Shown: positions 1 through 7,553 of the stretch, in pieces
How the letters are laid out: each line of letters starts with the position of its first letter
How positions within the stretch are numbered: position 1 is the first letter of the stretch
Source of the DNA: JBBDRJ01 sp963766295
GTDB lineage: Bacteria > Actinomycetota > JAICYB01
Reading direction: 5' to 3'
DNA length: 64,000 nt
NCBI GenBank assembly: GCA_963766295.1
Contig: CAVXYW010000002.1
Span: 620,001 to 684,000, forward strand
Position numbers and translations under genes: made by a program
The notes under the pieces: model-generated
Database searches by the model: none
What the model was told of the DNA's origin: nothing
The model's input: only the letters and a program-made list of their open reading frames with translations

Positions 1-1834
1 ACACCGAGGACGAACGCGACGCGCCACACGTCTACGGAGCTGACGAAGCCGTCCGGCTCGACGGTGAGGGCGCGGCCGCCTACCTCGACATAAAAGGTCT
101 TATCGCGGTCGCCAAGAAGGTCAACGCCGATGCCGTTCACCCCGGTTACGGGTTCCTCGCAGAGAACGCGGGCTTCGCGCGCGCCGTCACCCAAGCCGGA
201 CTGATCTGGATCGGTCCACCGTCGGATGCGATCGAGACGATGGGGGACAAGCTCGAGAGTAAGCGCATCGCCAAGAAAGCCGGTGTGCCGGTGCTGGAGC
301 CGATGGACCCGGCGAAGCTCCGTCTGCCTGCGCTGGTGAAGGCGGCCGCGGGTGGCGGCGGTAAGGGGATGCGGATCGTCCGAACCAAGAAGGAGTTGGA
401 AGAAGCGATCGCCGCCGCGGAACGGGAGTCGCAGCGGGCATTCGGTGACAAGCGAGTTTTCATCGAGCCCTATCTGGAAGGTGTGCGCCACGTCGAGATC
501 CAGGTGCTCGGGGACGGACACGGCAATCTCGTCCATCTGTTCGAGCGCGAATGTTCTATCCAGAGGCGCCATCAGAAGGTTGTCGAAGAAGCACCGAGCT
601 CGGTGGTGGACGAAGACCTGCGCGAGCGGATGGGCGAGGTAGCGTTGTCCCTCGCGCGCGCGATCAATTACAGGAACGCGGGAACCGTCGAGTTCCTGCT
701 GGCCGAAGACGGACAGTTCTTCTTCCTCGAGATGAATACGCGCTTGCAGGTAGAACACCCGGTGACGGAGGAGATAACGGGGATCGACATCGTCCGATCG
801 CAGATCCTCGATGCGTCTGGTGAGAAGCTCGAATTCCAGCAGGACGATCTTTCTATCGACGGGCACGCGATCGAAGTGCGGCTTAACGCCGAGGATCCTT
901 CCAACGACTTTCCTGCCGGCGACGGGGACGCTGATCAATTGGCGCGAGGACGAATCGTCCGAGGTGCGTTACGAGTCGGGAGTGGGGAAGGGCTACGTGG
1001 TCGGGACGTCGTTCGACCCGCTTGCTGGCGAAGGTGATCGCGCACGCACGAACGCGGGACGAAGCGGCCGCCCTTCTTGCGCGGGCGCTGGAGTGGACGG
1101 CGATCCAAGGTGTGCAGACCAACCGCGATCTGTTGGTGAATCTGCTGCGAGATTTCGAGTTCCTGAATGGGCAGACGACGACCGACTTCTTGGAACGCGT
1201 CGCGCTTGAGCCGCGCCGCCGGTTGTCTTCCGAAGAGCGGTCGGCTGTGTTGGCAGCCTGCGCGCTCACGGGAGCCGAACGGGCTCGCGGGGACGCGAAG
1301 GTGCTGGATACATTCCCGTCCGGCTGGCGGAACTCGGTGATGCCGCCTCAGAAGAGGATCTTGGTTATCGACGAAGAAACGACGGTCGCTTACCGGCGCG
1401 ACCGCGCCGATTCAGCGTTCGTCGATGTAGGTGGCGGAGAAGTTGTCGCTTCACTCGAAGGGGAACCGGGCGATCTCGAAAGGACTCTGGAGATCGGGGG
1501 CCACGCCTATCACGTAACGGTGGACCGTTCGGGGGAGAGCTGGTGGGTGCATGGCCCTTGGGGCGACGTGGAGGTCGTGGAGAAATCGCCGTTCCCGTCG
1601 TCGGAGATCGAAGAGGTGTCGGGAAGCCTCGTTGCTCCGATGCCGGGTTCGGTCGTGTCGGTTGAAGTGAAAGTGGGGGACGAGGTCAAGAGGGGCCAGA
1701 CTCTTGTCGTCCTCGAGGCGATGAAGATGGAGCACCCGATCGGGAGCCCGGACAACGGCGTCGTACGCGAAGTGAAAGTTGCGGCCGGCGATCAAGTCGA
1801 ACGTGGAACACTGCTTGCCGTCGTCAGCGAATAG
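1..1834 (+). CDS. Acyl-CoA carboxylase alpha subunit (biotin carboxylase plus BCCP), 5' partial, two frameshifts
   Basis: Biotin-dependent carboxylase subunit that carboxylates its own biotin with ATP and bicarbonate and passes CO2 to a carboxyltransferase beta subunit (acetyl-, propionyl- or methylcrotonyl-type). The visible frame starts at base 3, inside the biotin carboxylase N-domain (HPGYGFLAEN). It continues with the ATP-grasp glycine loop KAAAGGGGKGMRIV and the active-site stretch EMNTRLQVEHPVTE. The C-terminus is a biotinyl domain with the biotinylated lysine in VLEAMKMEHP (about 1710-1745). Reading frame changes twice: near 909-915 (NDF/LPATGT) and near 1018-1024 (FDP/LLAKV). Each change is repaired by dropping one base, and the total length (3n+2) fits two insertions. 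No beta subunit is visible. Either indel errors or a damaged gene. Substrate unknown. Confidence 0.9.
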
Positions 1835-1965
1835 CGGTTTTTCAAGAATCGGACAGTCTTGGCCGAAGCAATCTCTGACGGATGTGTATGTCGTTTGCGT
1901 GACGATTCAAAAGGGAACTATCAATTGTTAAGGACGACCGCAACGGTCGTGGAGGAGGGTGTGCG

Positions 1966-2304
1966 ATGCAACCACTAGTTAAGCGCGCCTTGCTTCGGCT
2001 CTTGCTGGTAGGGCTGATAGGCGCAACGTTCTTACCGATCGGACTGGCTCGTGGTCAGATCGGCGATGTACCGAGCAACCCGCCGGGTCAGGAGCCCCGC
2101 GAGCGTCAGCTGGAAATGGCCGAGAATCCTGCGACTGCACCAGAGCCGGATAAAGGTCTGCAGCCGGCAGAGGAAGCGACGCAGCCCGCGACGGTAAACG
2201 TCGGTTCCGTCAACGCCGTTACCGCCAAGTGCGCGGACTCATCGGACTCGGAGACTCGCCTCGGCCTCATGCAGAACAGCGCGGCGTACTCGCACTGTCC
2301 ATAA
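1966..2304 (+). CDS. Small secreted protein of unknown function
   Basis: A 112-residue protein with a clear signal peptide: basic start (QPLVKRALLR), a hydrophobic stretch of about 15 residues (LLLVGLIGATFLPIGLA), then a hydrophilic Pro/Glu-rich mature part with two cysteines (KCADSS and SHCP) that could form one disulfide. A strong Shine-Dalgarno (GGAGGAGG, about 1950-1957) sits before the ATG. The AT-rich 131 bases upstream (1835-1965) end the carboxylase gene and probably hold this gene's promoter; I see no certain -35/-10 pair there. I recognise no family, and function is unknown. Its 3' end faces the crotonase gene on the other strand. Confidence 0.6.
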   Translation: MQPLVKRALLRLLLVGLIGATFLPIGLARGQIGDVPSNPPGQEPRERQLEMAENPATAPEPDKGLQPAEEATQPATVNVGSVNAVTAKCADSSDSETRLGLMQNSAAYSHCP

Positions 2305-3090
2305 GTCGACGAGGGGGTGGGTGCTCGAACTACTCGGGCACCCAGGAGGGAGCGTTTTGTCGCGGAAGGCTCTCATGCCTTCCGCGGCTTCCTCCGAACG
2401 GAACAACTTGGACGACGTCTTCGCCGCCCAATTGAACGCGTCGTCACGTTTCATCCCCGGAACTTTGTAGACGAGTTCCTTCGCGGCAGCGAGTGCGAGC
2501 GGTCCACCGGCGACCAAACGCTTCGTGAATTCGGCAACGGCTTCGTCCAAGGACTCGGGTGGTAGCGCGAAGTTGATCAGGCCGACGTGTACCGCCCGCG
2601 ACGCCTCGATGCGTTCGCCGGACAGGAACAGCTCCAAAGCGTCTGCGCGTCGCATCTTCGGCAGGACGACGACGCTGATGATCGCGGGAGCAACTCCGAT
2701 CCTGACTTCGGTGAATCCGAACCGGACGTCGTCGGCGGCAACCGAAAGGTCACAAGCCGCTGCGAGACCGACGCCGCCGCCCATGCAATGGCCGGCGATG
2801 CGTCCTACGATCGGCTTGGGTCCGTCCAGCATCACCTCGAAGATCTCCACAAGCCCGTAGCGCGCTTCGACGTTCACTCCGCCGCCCTTGAGGTCGGCTC
2901 CCGCGCAAAAGGTGTTGCCGTTGTTGGTTAGGACGATGACTCGAACGTCGTCAGACTTCATCGCCTTGTTCAGGTTGTCGCCGAGGCTGTTCATCAGCTC
3001 CGCGCTTAGCGCGTTGCGATTGTCCGGACGATTGAGCGTGATCGTCGCCACGCCTTTGTCCACGGAGTAGAGCGTCGCGTCCTCACTCAT
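2239..3090 (-). CDS. Enoyl-CoA hydratase/isomerase (crotonase) family protein, probable 3' frameshift
   Basis: Crotonase-fold enzyme acting on acyl-CoA thioesters, typically hydration of an enoyl-CoA. Start chosen at the ATG of MSEDATLYSVDKG, which overlaps the stop of the upstream DinB-fold gene (ATGA). Signatures: NRPDNRNALS, the oxyanion-hole segment TFCAGADLKGG, and GHCMGGGVGLAAACDLSVA. The literal frame runs to 2239 with an odd, low-complexity tail (GCPSSSSTHPLVDLW) that overlaps the convergent secreted-protein gene. One missing base near the AAAA run at 2355-2358 would instead give the normal family ending PSWVPE and a stop at 2330, removing the overlap. I favour 2330 as the true end. 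Last gene of the AtuA operon. Confidence 0.85.
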   Translation of the reverse strand: MSEDATLYSVDKGVATITLNRPDNRNALSAELMNSLGDNLNKAMKSDDVRVIVLTNNGNTFCAGADLKGGGVNVEARYGLVEIFEVMLDGPKPIVGRIAGHCMGGGVGLAAACDLSVAADDVRFGFTEVRIGVAPAIISVVVLPKMRRADALELFLSGERIEASRAVHVGLINFALPPESLDEAVAEFTKRLVAGGPLALAAAKELVYKVPGMKRDDAFNWAAKTSSKLFRSEEAAEGMRAFRDKTLPPGCPSSSSTHPLVDLWTVRVRRAVLHEAEASLRVR

Positions 3091-3887
3091 CGAAACTGAC
3101 CCGGTTTGCGTCCGGGGCCGGGTGGTCCGGCGAACGCTTGCGCGATCGAGAGCCACTCGTCGGCAACGGGGCCCGTCGCTTTCAGAGTTGTGTCCTCGCG
3201 GTGTCTGCGTTGGGTTACCAAGAGAGCTAGATCCAGCGCGGAGCCGGTGACGCGGTTCTCGGCATCCTCCGGCCCCCACTCCCACATGTCGCCTGACGGC
3301 GCTTTAACTTCGACGCGGATCGGATCGCTCGGAACCTCCATCTTGCGATTCGCGTACGCGAAGGGGAGCGCTCTGACTCCGATGAAGCAGATGTGCTTCA
3401 AACGCTCGCTCGGTTGGCGCTCAGTGCCGAGTGCGTCGGCGACGTCCTGTCCGTGCGCCCAGCACTCCATCAGCCGAGCGGTTGCGAAGCTGGCCGCGCT
3501 CATGTCCGGGCCGAACCATGGGACGCGGAACTTCGGATCGAGAACCTCAAAGGCCGTCAGCATCTGCGCGCGGTCGCGCCGCCATTGATCGAGAAGAGTG
3601 GCTGCATCGTTTGAACGTCCGAACTCCACGTCGGCGGGATCCCCGTCCGTCCTGGTGAGTTCGGCCGTGGCCAGAGTGTTGCGCCAATCCTTGAATTCGT
3701 CCGGCTCCATGACGGCGAGCGTCGCGCGCTCGTCGAAGTAGTTGAGGTGGCTGATCGTGTCGCGGACAGACCAGCCTTCGGCCGGAGTGGGTGTGTTCCA
3801 GGCCGCGTTGTCGATGTTGGCGACGAGGGCGTCGAGGTCGTCGTGCTCGGCCCGAAGGTCCGCGCAGATCCCCACCATGTCCGGCAT
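3087..3887 (-). CDS. DinB-fold, mycothiol-dependent maleylpyruvate isomerase-like protein (TIGR03084 type)
   Basis: A 266-residue protein of the DinB/MDMPI metal-binding four-helix superfamily; the N-terminal half looks like the TIGR03084 actinobacterial family (AEHDDLDALV, WSVRDTISHLNYFDE, LMECWAHGQDVADALG). The histidines in SHLNYFDE, ECWAHGQD and near the start (AEHDDL) are the expected divalent-metal ligands. Relatives use mycothiol as cofactor or have no known substrate, so the reaction here is not known. It lies between two crotonase genes in a tight operon (2-base gap upstream, 4-base overlap downstream), pointing to a role in the same acyl-CoA pathway. Confidence 0.8.
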   Translation of the reverse strand: MPDMVGICADLRAEHDDLDALVANIDNAAWNTPTPAEGWSVRDTISHLNYFDERATLAVMEPDEFKDWRNTLATAELTRTDGDPADVEFGRSNDAATLLDQWRRDRAQMLTAFEVLDPKFRVPWFGPDMSAASFATARLMECWAHGQDVADALGTERQPSERLKHICFIGVRALPFAYANRKMEVPSDPIRVEVKAPSGDMWEWGPEDAENRVTGSALDLALLVTQRRHREDTTLKATGPVADEWLSIAQAFAGPPGPGRKPGQFR

Positions 3888-3889
3888 GG

Positions 3890-4573
3890 CTAGGCTCCGA
3901 ACTCCGCTTCTACGGCTGCCCTGATGGCCGCGAGAGCTTGGCCGCGAGTCTTCAGCTTCGTCTGCGCGTGTGCGTTCTGATCGAGCTGCGACATCTCGAC
4001 GGCCTTCTCGCGCGCTGCCTCCAAAACTTGATCGGCCGAGACGACGCGATCGAGGAAACCCGCTTCGACGGCGTTGTCAGCTGAGAATAGTTCCGCGTTG
4101 ATCATCGCCCGGTTGAAGTGGGCCGGATTTAGGCGCTGACGCGAGATCTCGATCGCAGCCTGCGGCATCGTCATGCCGATGGCTACCTCGTTGGCGATGA
4201 TTCGGTAGGTGCCCGACCCACCGACGCGGTAGTCGCCGCAGAGAAGAAGGAAAACCCCCATCGCGATCGCGTGACCGGTGCATCCGATGACCAGGGGCTT
4301 GGGATGCGTGAGCATGCGCTCGGCCAAGAGGAAGCCGCTCTTGACCATTCCGATGGCGTCCGGACCACCCGAACCGAGAATCTTCAGATCAAAGCCCGCG
4401 GAGAACATCCCTTCGCGGCCGAGCAGGACCGTTACCGCGTCGTCCTTCTTCGCTTGATCGAGGGCGTCGGTGATCTCGGTTTGCATCGCGGGCGACAAGG
4501 CATTGGCCTTGCCGTCGTCCATAGTGATTGTCGCGATTCCGTCGGAAAGTTCGTAAGAGAGCCGTTCTCCCAT
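3890..4573 (-). CDS. Enoyl-CoA hydratase/isomerase family protein (crotonase), short form
   Basis: A 227-residue crotonase-fold protein. ATG start (MGERLSYELSDG) overlaps the last base of the AtuA stop (TGATG), so translation is coupled. Motifs: DDGKANALSP, the oxyanion-hole region MFSAGFDLKILG, and GHAIAMGVFLLLCGDYRVGG, where the usual GGG is replaced by AMG. The sequence lacks the two catalytic glutamates of classical hydratases (the region reads RIIANEVAIGMTMP, with a single Glu), as in many isomerase or hydrolase members. Substrate cannot be assigned. An upstream in-frame extension to 4813 would lie inside the AtuA gene and is rejected. Confidence 0.85.
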   Translation of the reverse strand: MGERLSYELSDGIATITMDDGKANALSPAMQTEITDALDQAKKDDAVTVLLGREGMFSAGFDLKILGSGGPDAIGMVKSGFLLAERMLTHPKPLVIGCTGHAIAMGVFLLLCGDYRVGGSGTYRIIANEVAIGMTMPQAAIEISRQRLNPAHFNRAMINAELFSADNAVEAGFLDRVVSADQVLEAAREKAVEMSQLDQNAHAQTKLKTRGQALAAIRAAVEAEFGA

Positions 4574-6333
4574 CAGCGGTTTCCTTCCAATAGCGAGTTG
4601 GGGATGTCGACGACTTTCGCTCGAAGGTACTCGCCGAGGCCTTTGGCTTGAGGATCGAGACGAACGGAACTCGCGACACCTTCCCCGAGCAGGCCGACTA
4701 TCACGAAGTTGATCGCGAGGATGTTCGGCAGGGGGTGACGCTGGATCTCGAGGGCTTTGGTCTCCGGCATCAGTGAGCGGAGCGTGTCGATGTCGAGGAA
4801 GTTGTCCAGCCACTCGAATGCTTCTTCGGTTTTCGTCCAGACGCCAAGGTTTGCGTTTCCACCCTTGTCACCGGAGCGCGCTCCCATGACGCGTCCTAGG
4901 GGAGCTCGTCTTGTTTGCCCGGTGGAGGTAAGTCGTTGCTTGGTCGGTTGAGGTTTGAAGTTTGTCCACGTCGTCGGCGGCATCGTGCTCTCGACGCGCG
5001 AGCGGCTGCCGTCCATTACAACCTCTTGCCAAACAAGATCGGACGAGATCAATGCCGGCCAGAACACCCCGTAGGGACGTGGTGGTTCGAAGTTTCCTCC
5101 GAAGAAGCCCGGATAGCTGGCTAGTGCCATCTCGGTGACCTTCTGGCTTATGGCTCGCCCGAACTTCGTTTCGTCGTGGTCCTTCAGGACGAAGCGCAGC
5201 TCGGCCACGGCTTCCTCATTGCTCTGCGGGTCTTCATGGTCGCTGCGGATGAGTTGCACGTGTGCTTCTTCGAAGGTGTCGCGTCCGCCGGGAAGAGATT
5301 CCCAGATGGTTCGTTCCGCGAGGGCCGCTTTCTCCTCGATGTCGACGCCGGTGAGCTTGAGGCTGAATGACTGACGAAGGCCTCCGGCGTAGTTCATCGA
5401 AACCTTCGTGGTTGGGGGCGGAGGTTGTCCTTTGACGTTGGACACCTTGACTCGGTTCGGTTGTTCCTCTGTGAGCTTGATCGTGTCGAAGCGCGCGGTG
5501 ACATCGGGGTTGAGGTACTCCGGGCTCCCGATCTCATACAGAAGTTGTGCTGTAACCGTGCCGACGGAGACGAGCCCGCCTTGGTCTTCGTGCTTCGTGA
5601 TCACCGAGCTCCCGTCTTCGGCGATCTCGGCGATGGGGAACCCTGGATGCTCCAACCCGGGCACTTCTTGAAAGAACGCGTAGTTGCCGCCGGTTGCCTG
5701 CGCGCCGCATTCGATGATGTGTCCGGCAACGAGTGCACCGCCGAGCTTGTCCCAATCGTCGCGCTTCCAGCCGTGCGCGTGAGCGGCCGGGCCCATGACG
5801 ACGGCGGCGTCGGTGACGCGTCCGGTGATGACTATGTCGGCGCCGCGCCCGAGTGCGTCGACGATGCCCCAGCAACCTTGATACGCGTTTGCTGTGAGGA
5901 TCGAACGATCGCCCAGCGGCTCGCCGGTGTCGAGGTTGTCGAAGGTGTGTCCTTTGTCCTTTAGATCGTCGAGGAACGGCATGAGGTCGTCGCCTTCGAC
6001 GTAGGCGATGTTCGGCTGGAGGCCGAGCTTGTCCGCGACCTGTTGCGTTGCTTCGGCGCAGCTGGATGGGTTCAGGCCGCCGGCGTTCGAGACGACCTTT
6101 ATGCCGCGGTCGAGGCACGTGCTCATCACCTGTTCCATCTGACGGATGAAGCTGCGCGCGTAACCGCGGGACGGATCGTTCATCCGGTGCTGCGCGAGGA
6201 TCAGCATCGTCAGCTCGGCAAGCCAATCGCCGGTGAGGTAATCGATCGGTCCGCCGTCCACCATTTCCTTGGCGGCGGCGAGGCGATCTCCGTAGAAACC
6301 GCTGCAGTTGGCTATCCGGACGGGGTCTGTCAC
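4573..6333 (-). CDS. AtuA-family acyclic terpene utilization-like protein (DUF1446) with C-terminal AtuA-like domain
   Basis: A 586-residue protein. The N-terminal two thirds (about 1-450) are the DUF1446/AtuA domain (IANCSGFYGDRLAAAKEM, GGPIDYLTGDWLAELTM, KVVSNAGGLNP, GRVTDAAVVMGPAAH). The C-terminal part (about 480-580) is the AtuA-like ferredoxin-fold domain (RAPLGRVMGARSGDKGGNAN). Members occur in the Pseudomonas atu (citronellol/geraniol) cluster and in many acyl-CoA gene clusters; the exact reaction is not established. GTG start, 30 bases from the divergent YjbR-like gene. It heads a four-gene coupled operon with two crotonases and the DinB-fold protein. With the nearby biotin carboxylase subunit it recalls the Atu/Liu pathways; that link is inference. 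Confidence 0.88.
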   Translation of the reverse strand: MTDPVRIANCSGFYGDRLAAAKEMVDGGPIDYLTGDWLAELTMLILAQHRMNDPSRGYARSFIRQMEQVMSTCLDRGIKVVSNAGGLNPSSCAEATQQVADKLGLQPNIAYVEGDDLMPFLDDLKDKGHTFDNLDTGEPLGDRSILTANAYQGCWGIVDALGRGADIVITGRVTDAAVVMGPAAHAHGWKRDDWDKLGGALVAGHIIECGAQATGGNYAFFQEVPGLEHPGFPIAEIAEDGSSVITKHEDQGGLVSVGTVTAQLLYEIGSPEYLNPDVTARFDTIKLTEEQPNRVKVSNVKGQPPPPTTKVSMNYAGGLRQSFSLKLTGVDIEEKAALAERTIWESLPGGRDTFEEAHVQLIRSDHEDPQSNEEAVAELRFVLKDHDETKFGRAISQKVTEMALASYPGFFGGNFEPPRPYGVFWPALISSDLVWQEVVMDGSRSRVESTMPPTTWTNFKPQPTKQRLTSTGQTRRAPLGRVMGARSGDKGGNANLGVWTKTEEAFEWLDNFLDIDTLRSLMPETKALEIQRHPLPNILAINFVIVGLLGEGVASSVRLDPQAKGLGEYLRAKVVDIPNSLLEGNR

Positions 6334-6349
6334 GCGAATACTGTGCCAC

Positions 6350-6355
6350 TAGACT
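6350..6355 (+). promoter_or_regulatory. Putative -10 box of the YjbR-like gene
   Basis: TAGACT, 8 bases before the ATG in a 30-base divergent gap; no Shine-Dalgarno. Confidence 0.4.
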
Positions 6356-6363
6356 CCGTCGCG

Positions 6364-6747
6364 ATGGAGCGTCCGAGCAAGAAGGCACGTCCGAAGATCG
6401 AGAAGCTCCGGAAGATTTGCATGTCGCTTCCCGGTGTCACCGAGAAGCTCAGTCACGGGGAGCCGACGTGGTTCGCGAAGAAGGTCGTCGTGATGATGTC
6501 CGACCATCACCACGACGACCGCGTTGGTTTCTGGTGCCCAGCGCCGCCGGGAGCCCAAGAGGCTTACGTGAAGTCGGATCCCGAGCGGTTCTTCGTCCCT
6601 CCTTATGTAGGCGGCAAGGGTTGGCTCGGCGTTCGACTCGACGTTCGGAAGTTGGATTGGGATGAGATCACGGAGATCGTCGAAGAGGCCTACCGTCAAG
6701 TCGCACCCAAGAGGTTGATTGCCGAGTTCGACTCGCGAGGCGTCTAA
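6364..6747 (+). CDS. MmcQ/YjbR family protein
   Basis: A 127-residue CyaY-like/YjbR-fold protein (LPGVTEKLSHGEPTWFAKKV, VPPYVGGKGWLGVRLD). These proteins are small predicted DNA- or ligand-binding proteins without a settled role. The ATG has no Shine-Dalgarno; a TAGACT box at 6350-6355 stands 8 bases before it, which suits a leaderless transcript. Its stop shares the tetranucleotide CTAA (6744-6747) with the stop of the convergent metallo-hydrolase gene. Confidence 0.8.
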   Translation: MERPSKKARPKIEKLRKICMSLPGVTEKLSHGEPTWFAKKVVVMMSDHHHDDRVGFWCPAPPGAQEAYVKSDPERFFVPPYVGGKGWLGVRLDVRKLDWDEITEIVEEAYRQVAPKRLIAEFDSRGV

Positions 6748-7553
6748 ACCTCCAGCGGCTCGTTCGCGGCGAGGTTCTTGGCCGCGTTTCCATCATGTGC
6801 CGGTAGCAAGATAGTCGGCCGGTCGCGGACGAACTGTGCGATGCGGAGGCTCGTCTCGCGGCCTTTTTTCTTATAGATGCTCAGCATGTTTAGACGGTTG
6901 TCGGCGACGTCCTGCGCGAAAAATGACGCCGACAGCATGTGGTCGGCGCCGAAGAACAACGTCGGACCATCGGTTCTCACGACAACGCCGACCTGAGCGA
7001 TCGAGTGCCCCGGGATCGGGACGATATTTATGTCGCCCTTGTCGGTTATCTGCTTGCTGACGGGGAACGGACCAAGAGGAACGGAATCGAGTTCGTAGGT
7101 GTTCGGCTCGAACCACTCCGGCCATAGCTTGGGCTGGTAGCGGATCTTTCCAAACCACGTCGAAGCGAAGTCCCATTCCGGCTTGTGGACGAGCACTTCG
7201 GCATGGGGGAAATGGCCGACTCCGCCGACGTGGTCCCAGTCGAGATGCGTGATCAGGACTAGTCGAACGTCTTCCGCGCGCAAGCCGATCTTTCGCATCT
7301 GGGGGCCGATCTCCTCTTCCGCTCCAGAGATCGGTAACGGGGCCATCCGATTGAAGAAGCGAGGCAATCTAGCCCGAGAGTTGAGGCCCGTGTCGATCGC
7401 GATGTGGCCGTCGTCGTGCTCGAGGATGTAGGTGAACACGGGGAAATCCTCGATCCTGGCTTTGATGACGGCTCGAATGAGATTGCGCCCATCGCTGCGC
7501 AAGAAGGCCATGTTCCCGCGGAGTCGTCCCGACTGGATTACGTGGACGCGCAT
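6744..7553 (-). CDS. MBL-fold metallo-hydrolase (N-acyl homoserine lactonase-like)
   Basis: A 269-residue metallo-beta-lactamase-fold enzyme. The zinc motif reads THLDWDHVGG, i.e. H-x-D-x-D-H instead of the canonical H-x-H-x-D-H, followed by the downstream metal ligands in IPGHSIAQVG, FFGADHM and LLPAHDGN. The fold and length (about 270) resemble lactonase-type hydrolases (AttM/AiiA branch), but the first-site change to Asp sets it apart. ATG start overlaps the stop of the thiolase-like gene by one base (TGATG region 7551-7555), so the two are co-translated. Probable substrate: a lactone or thioester; not determinable here. Confidence 0.85.
   Translation of the reverse strand: MRVHVIQSGRLRGNMAFLRSDGRNLIRAVIKARIEDFPVFTYILEHDDGHIAIDTGLNSRARLPRFFNRMAPLPISGAEEEIGPQMRKIGLRAEDVRLVLITHLDWDHVGGVGHFPHAEVLVHKPEWDFASTWFGKIRYQPKLWPEWFEPNTYELDSVPLGPFPVSKQITDKGDINIVPIPGHSIAQVGVVVRTDGPTLFFGADHMLSASFFAQDVADNRLNMLSIYKKKGRETSLRIAQFVRDRPTILLPAHDGNAAKNLAANEPLEV

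Noticed and set aside
1895..1925. Sigma-70 or ECF-type promoter before the secreted-protein gene
   Set aside because: TTGCGT/TATCAA and GGGAAC words occur, but neither pairs with a convincing partner element.
3091..3285. N-terminal extension of the first crotonase gene
   Set aside because: Lies inside the upstream DinB-fold gene; the internal ATG gives the normal crotonase start.
5534..6388. Long antisense frame opposite the AtuA gene (284 residues, Arg/Pro-rich)
   Set aside because: Lies wholly within a well-conserved gene and has the Arg-rich composition typical of shadow frames in GC-rich DNA.
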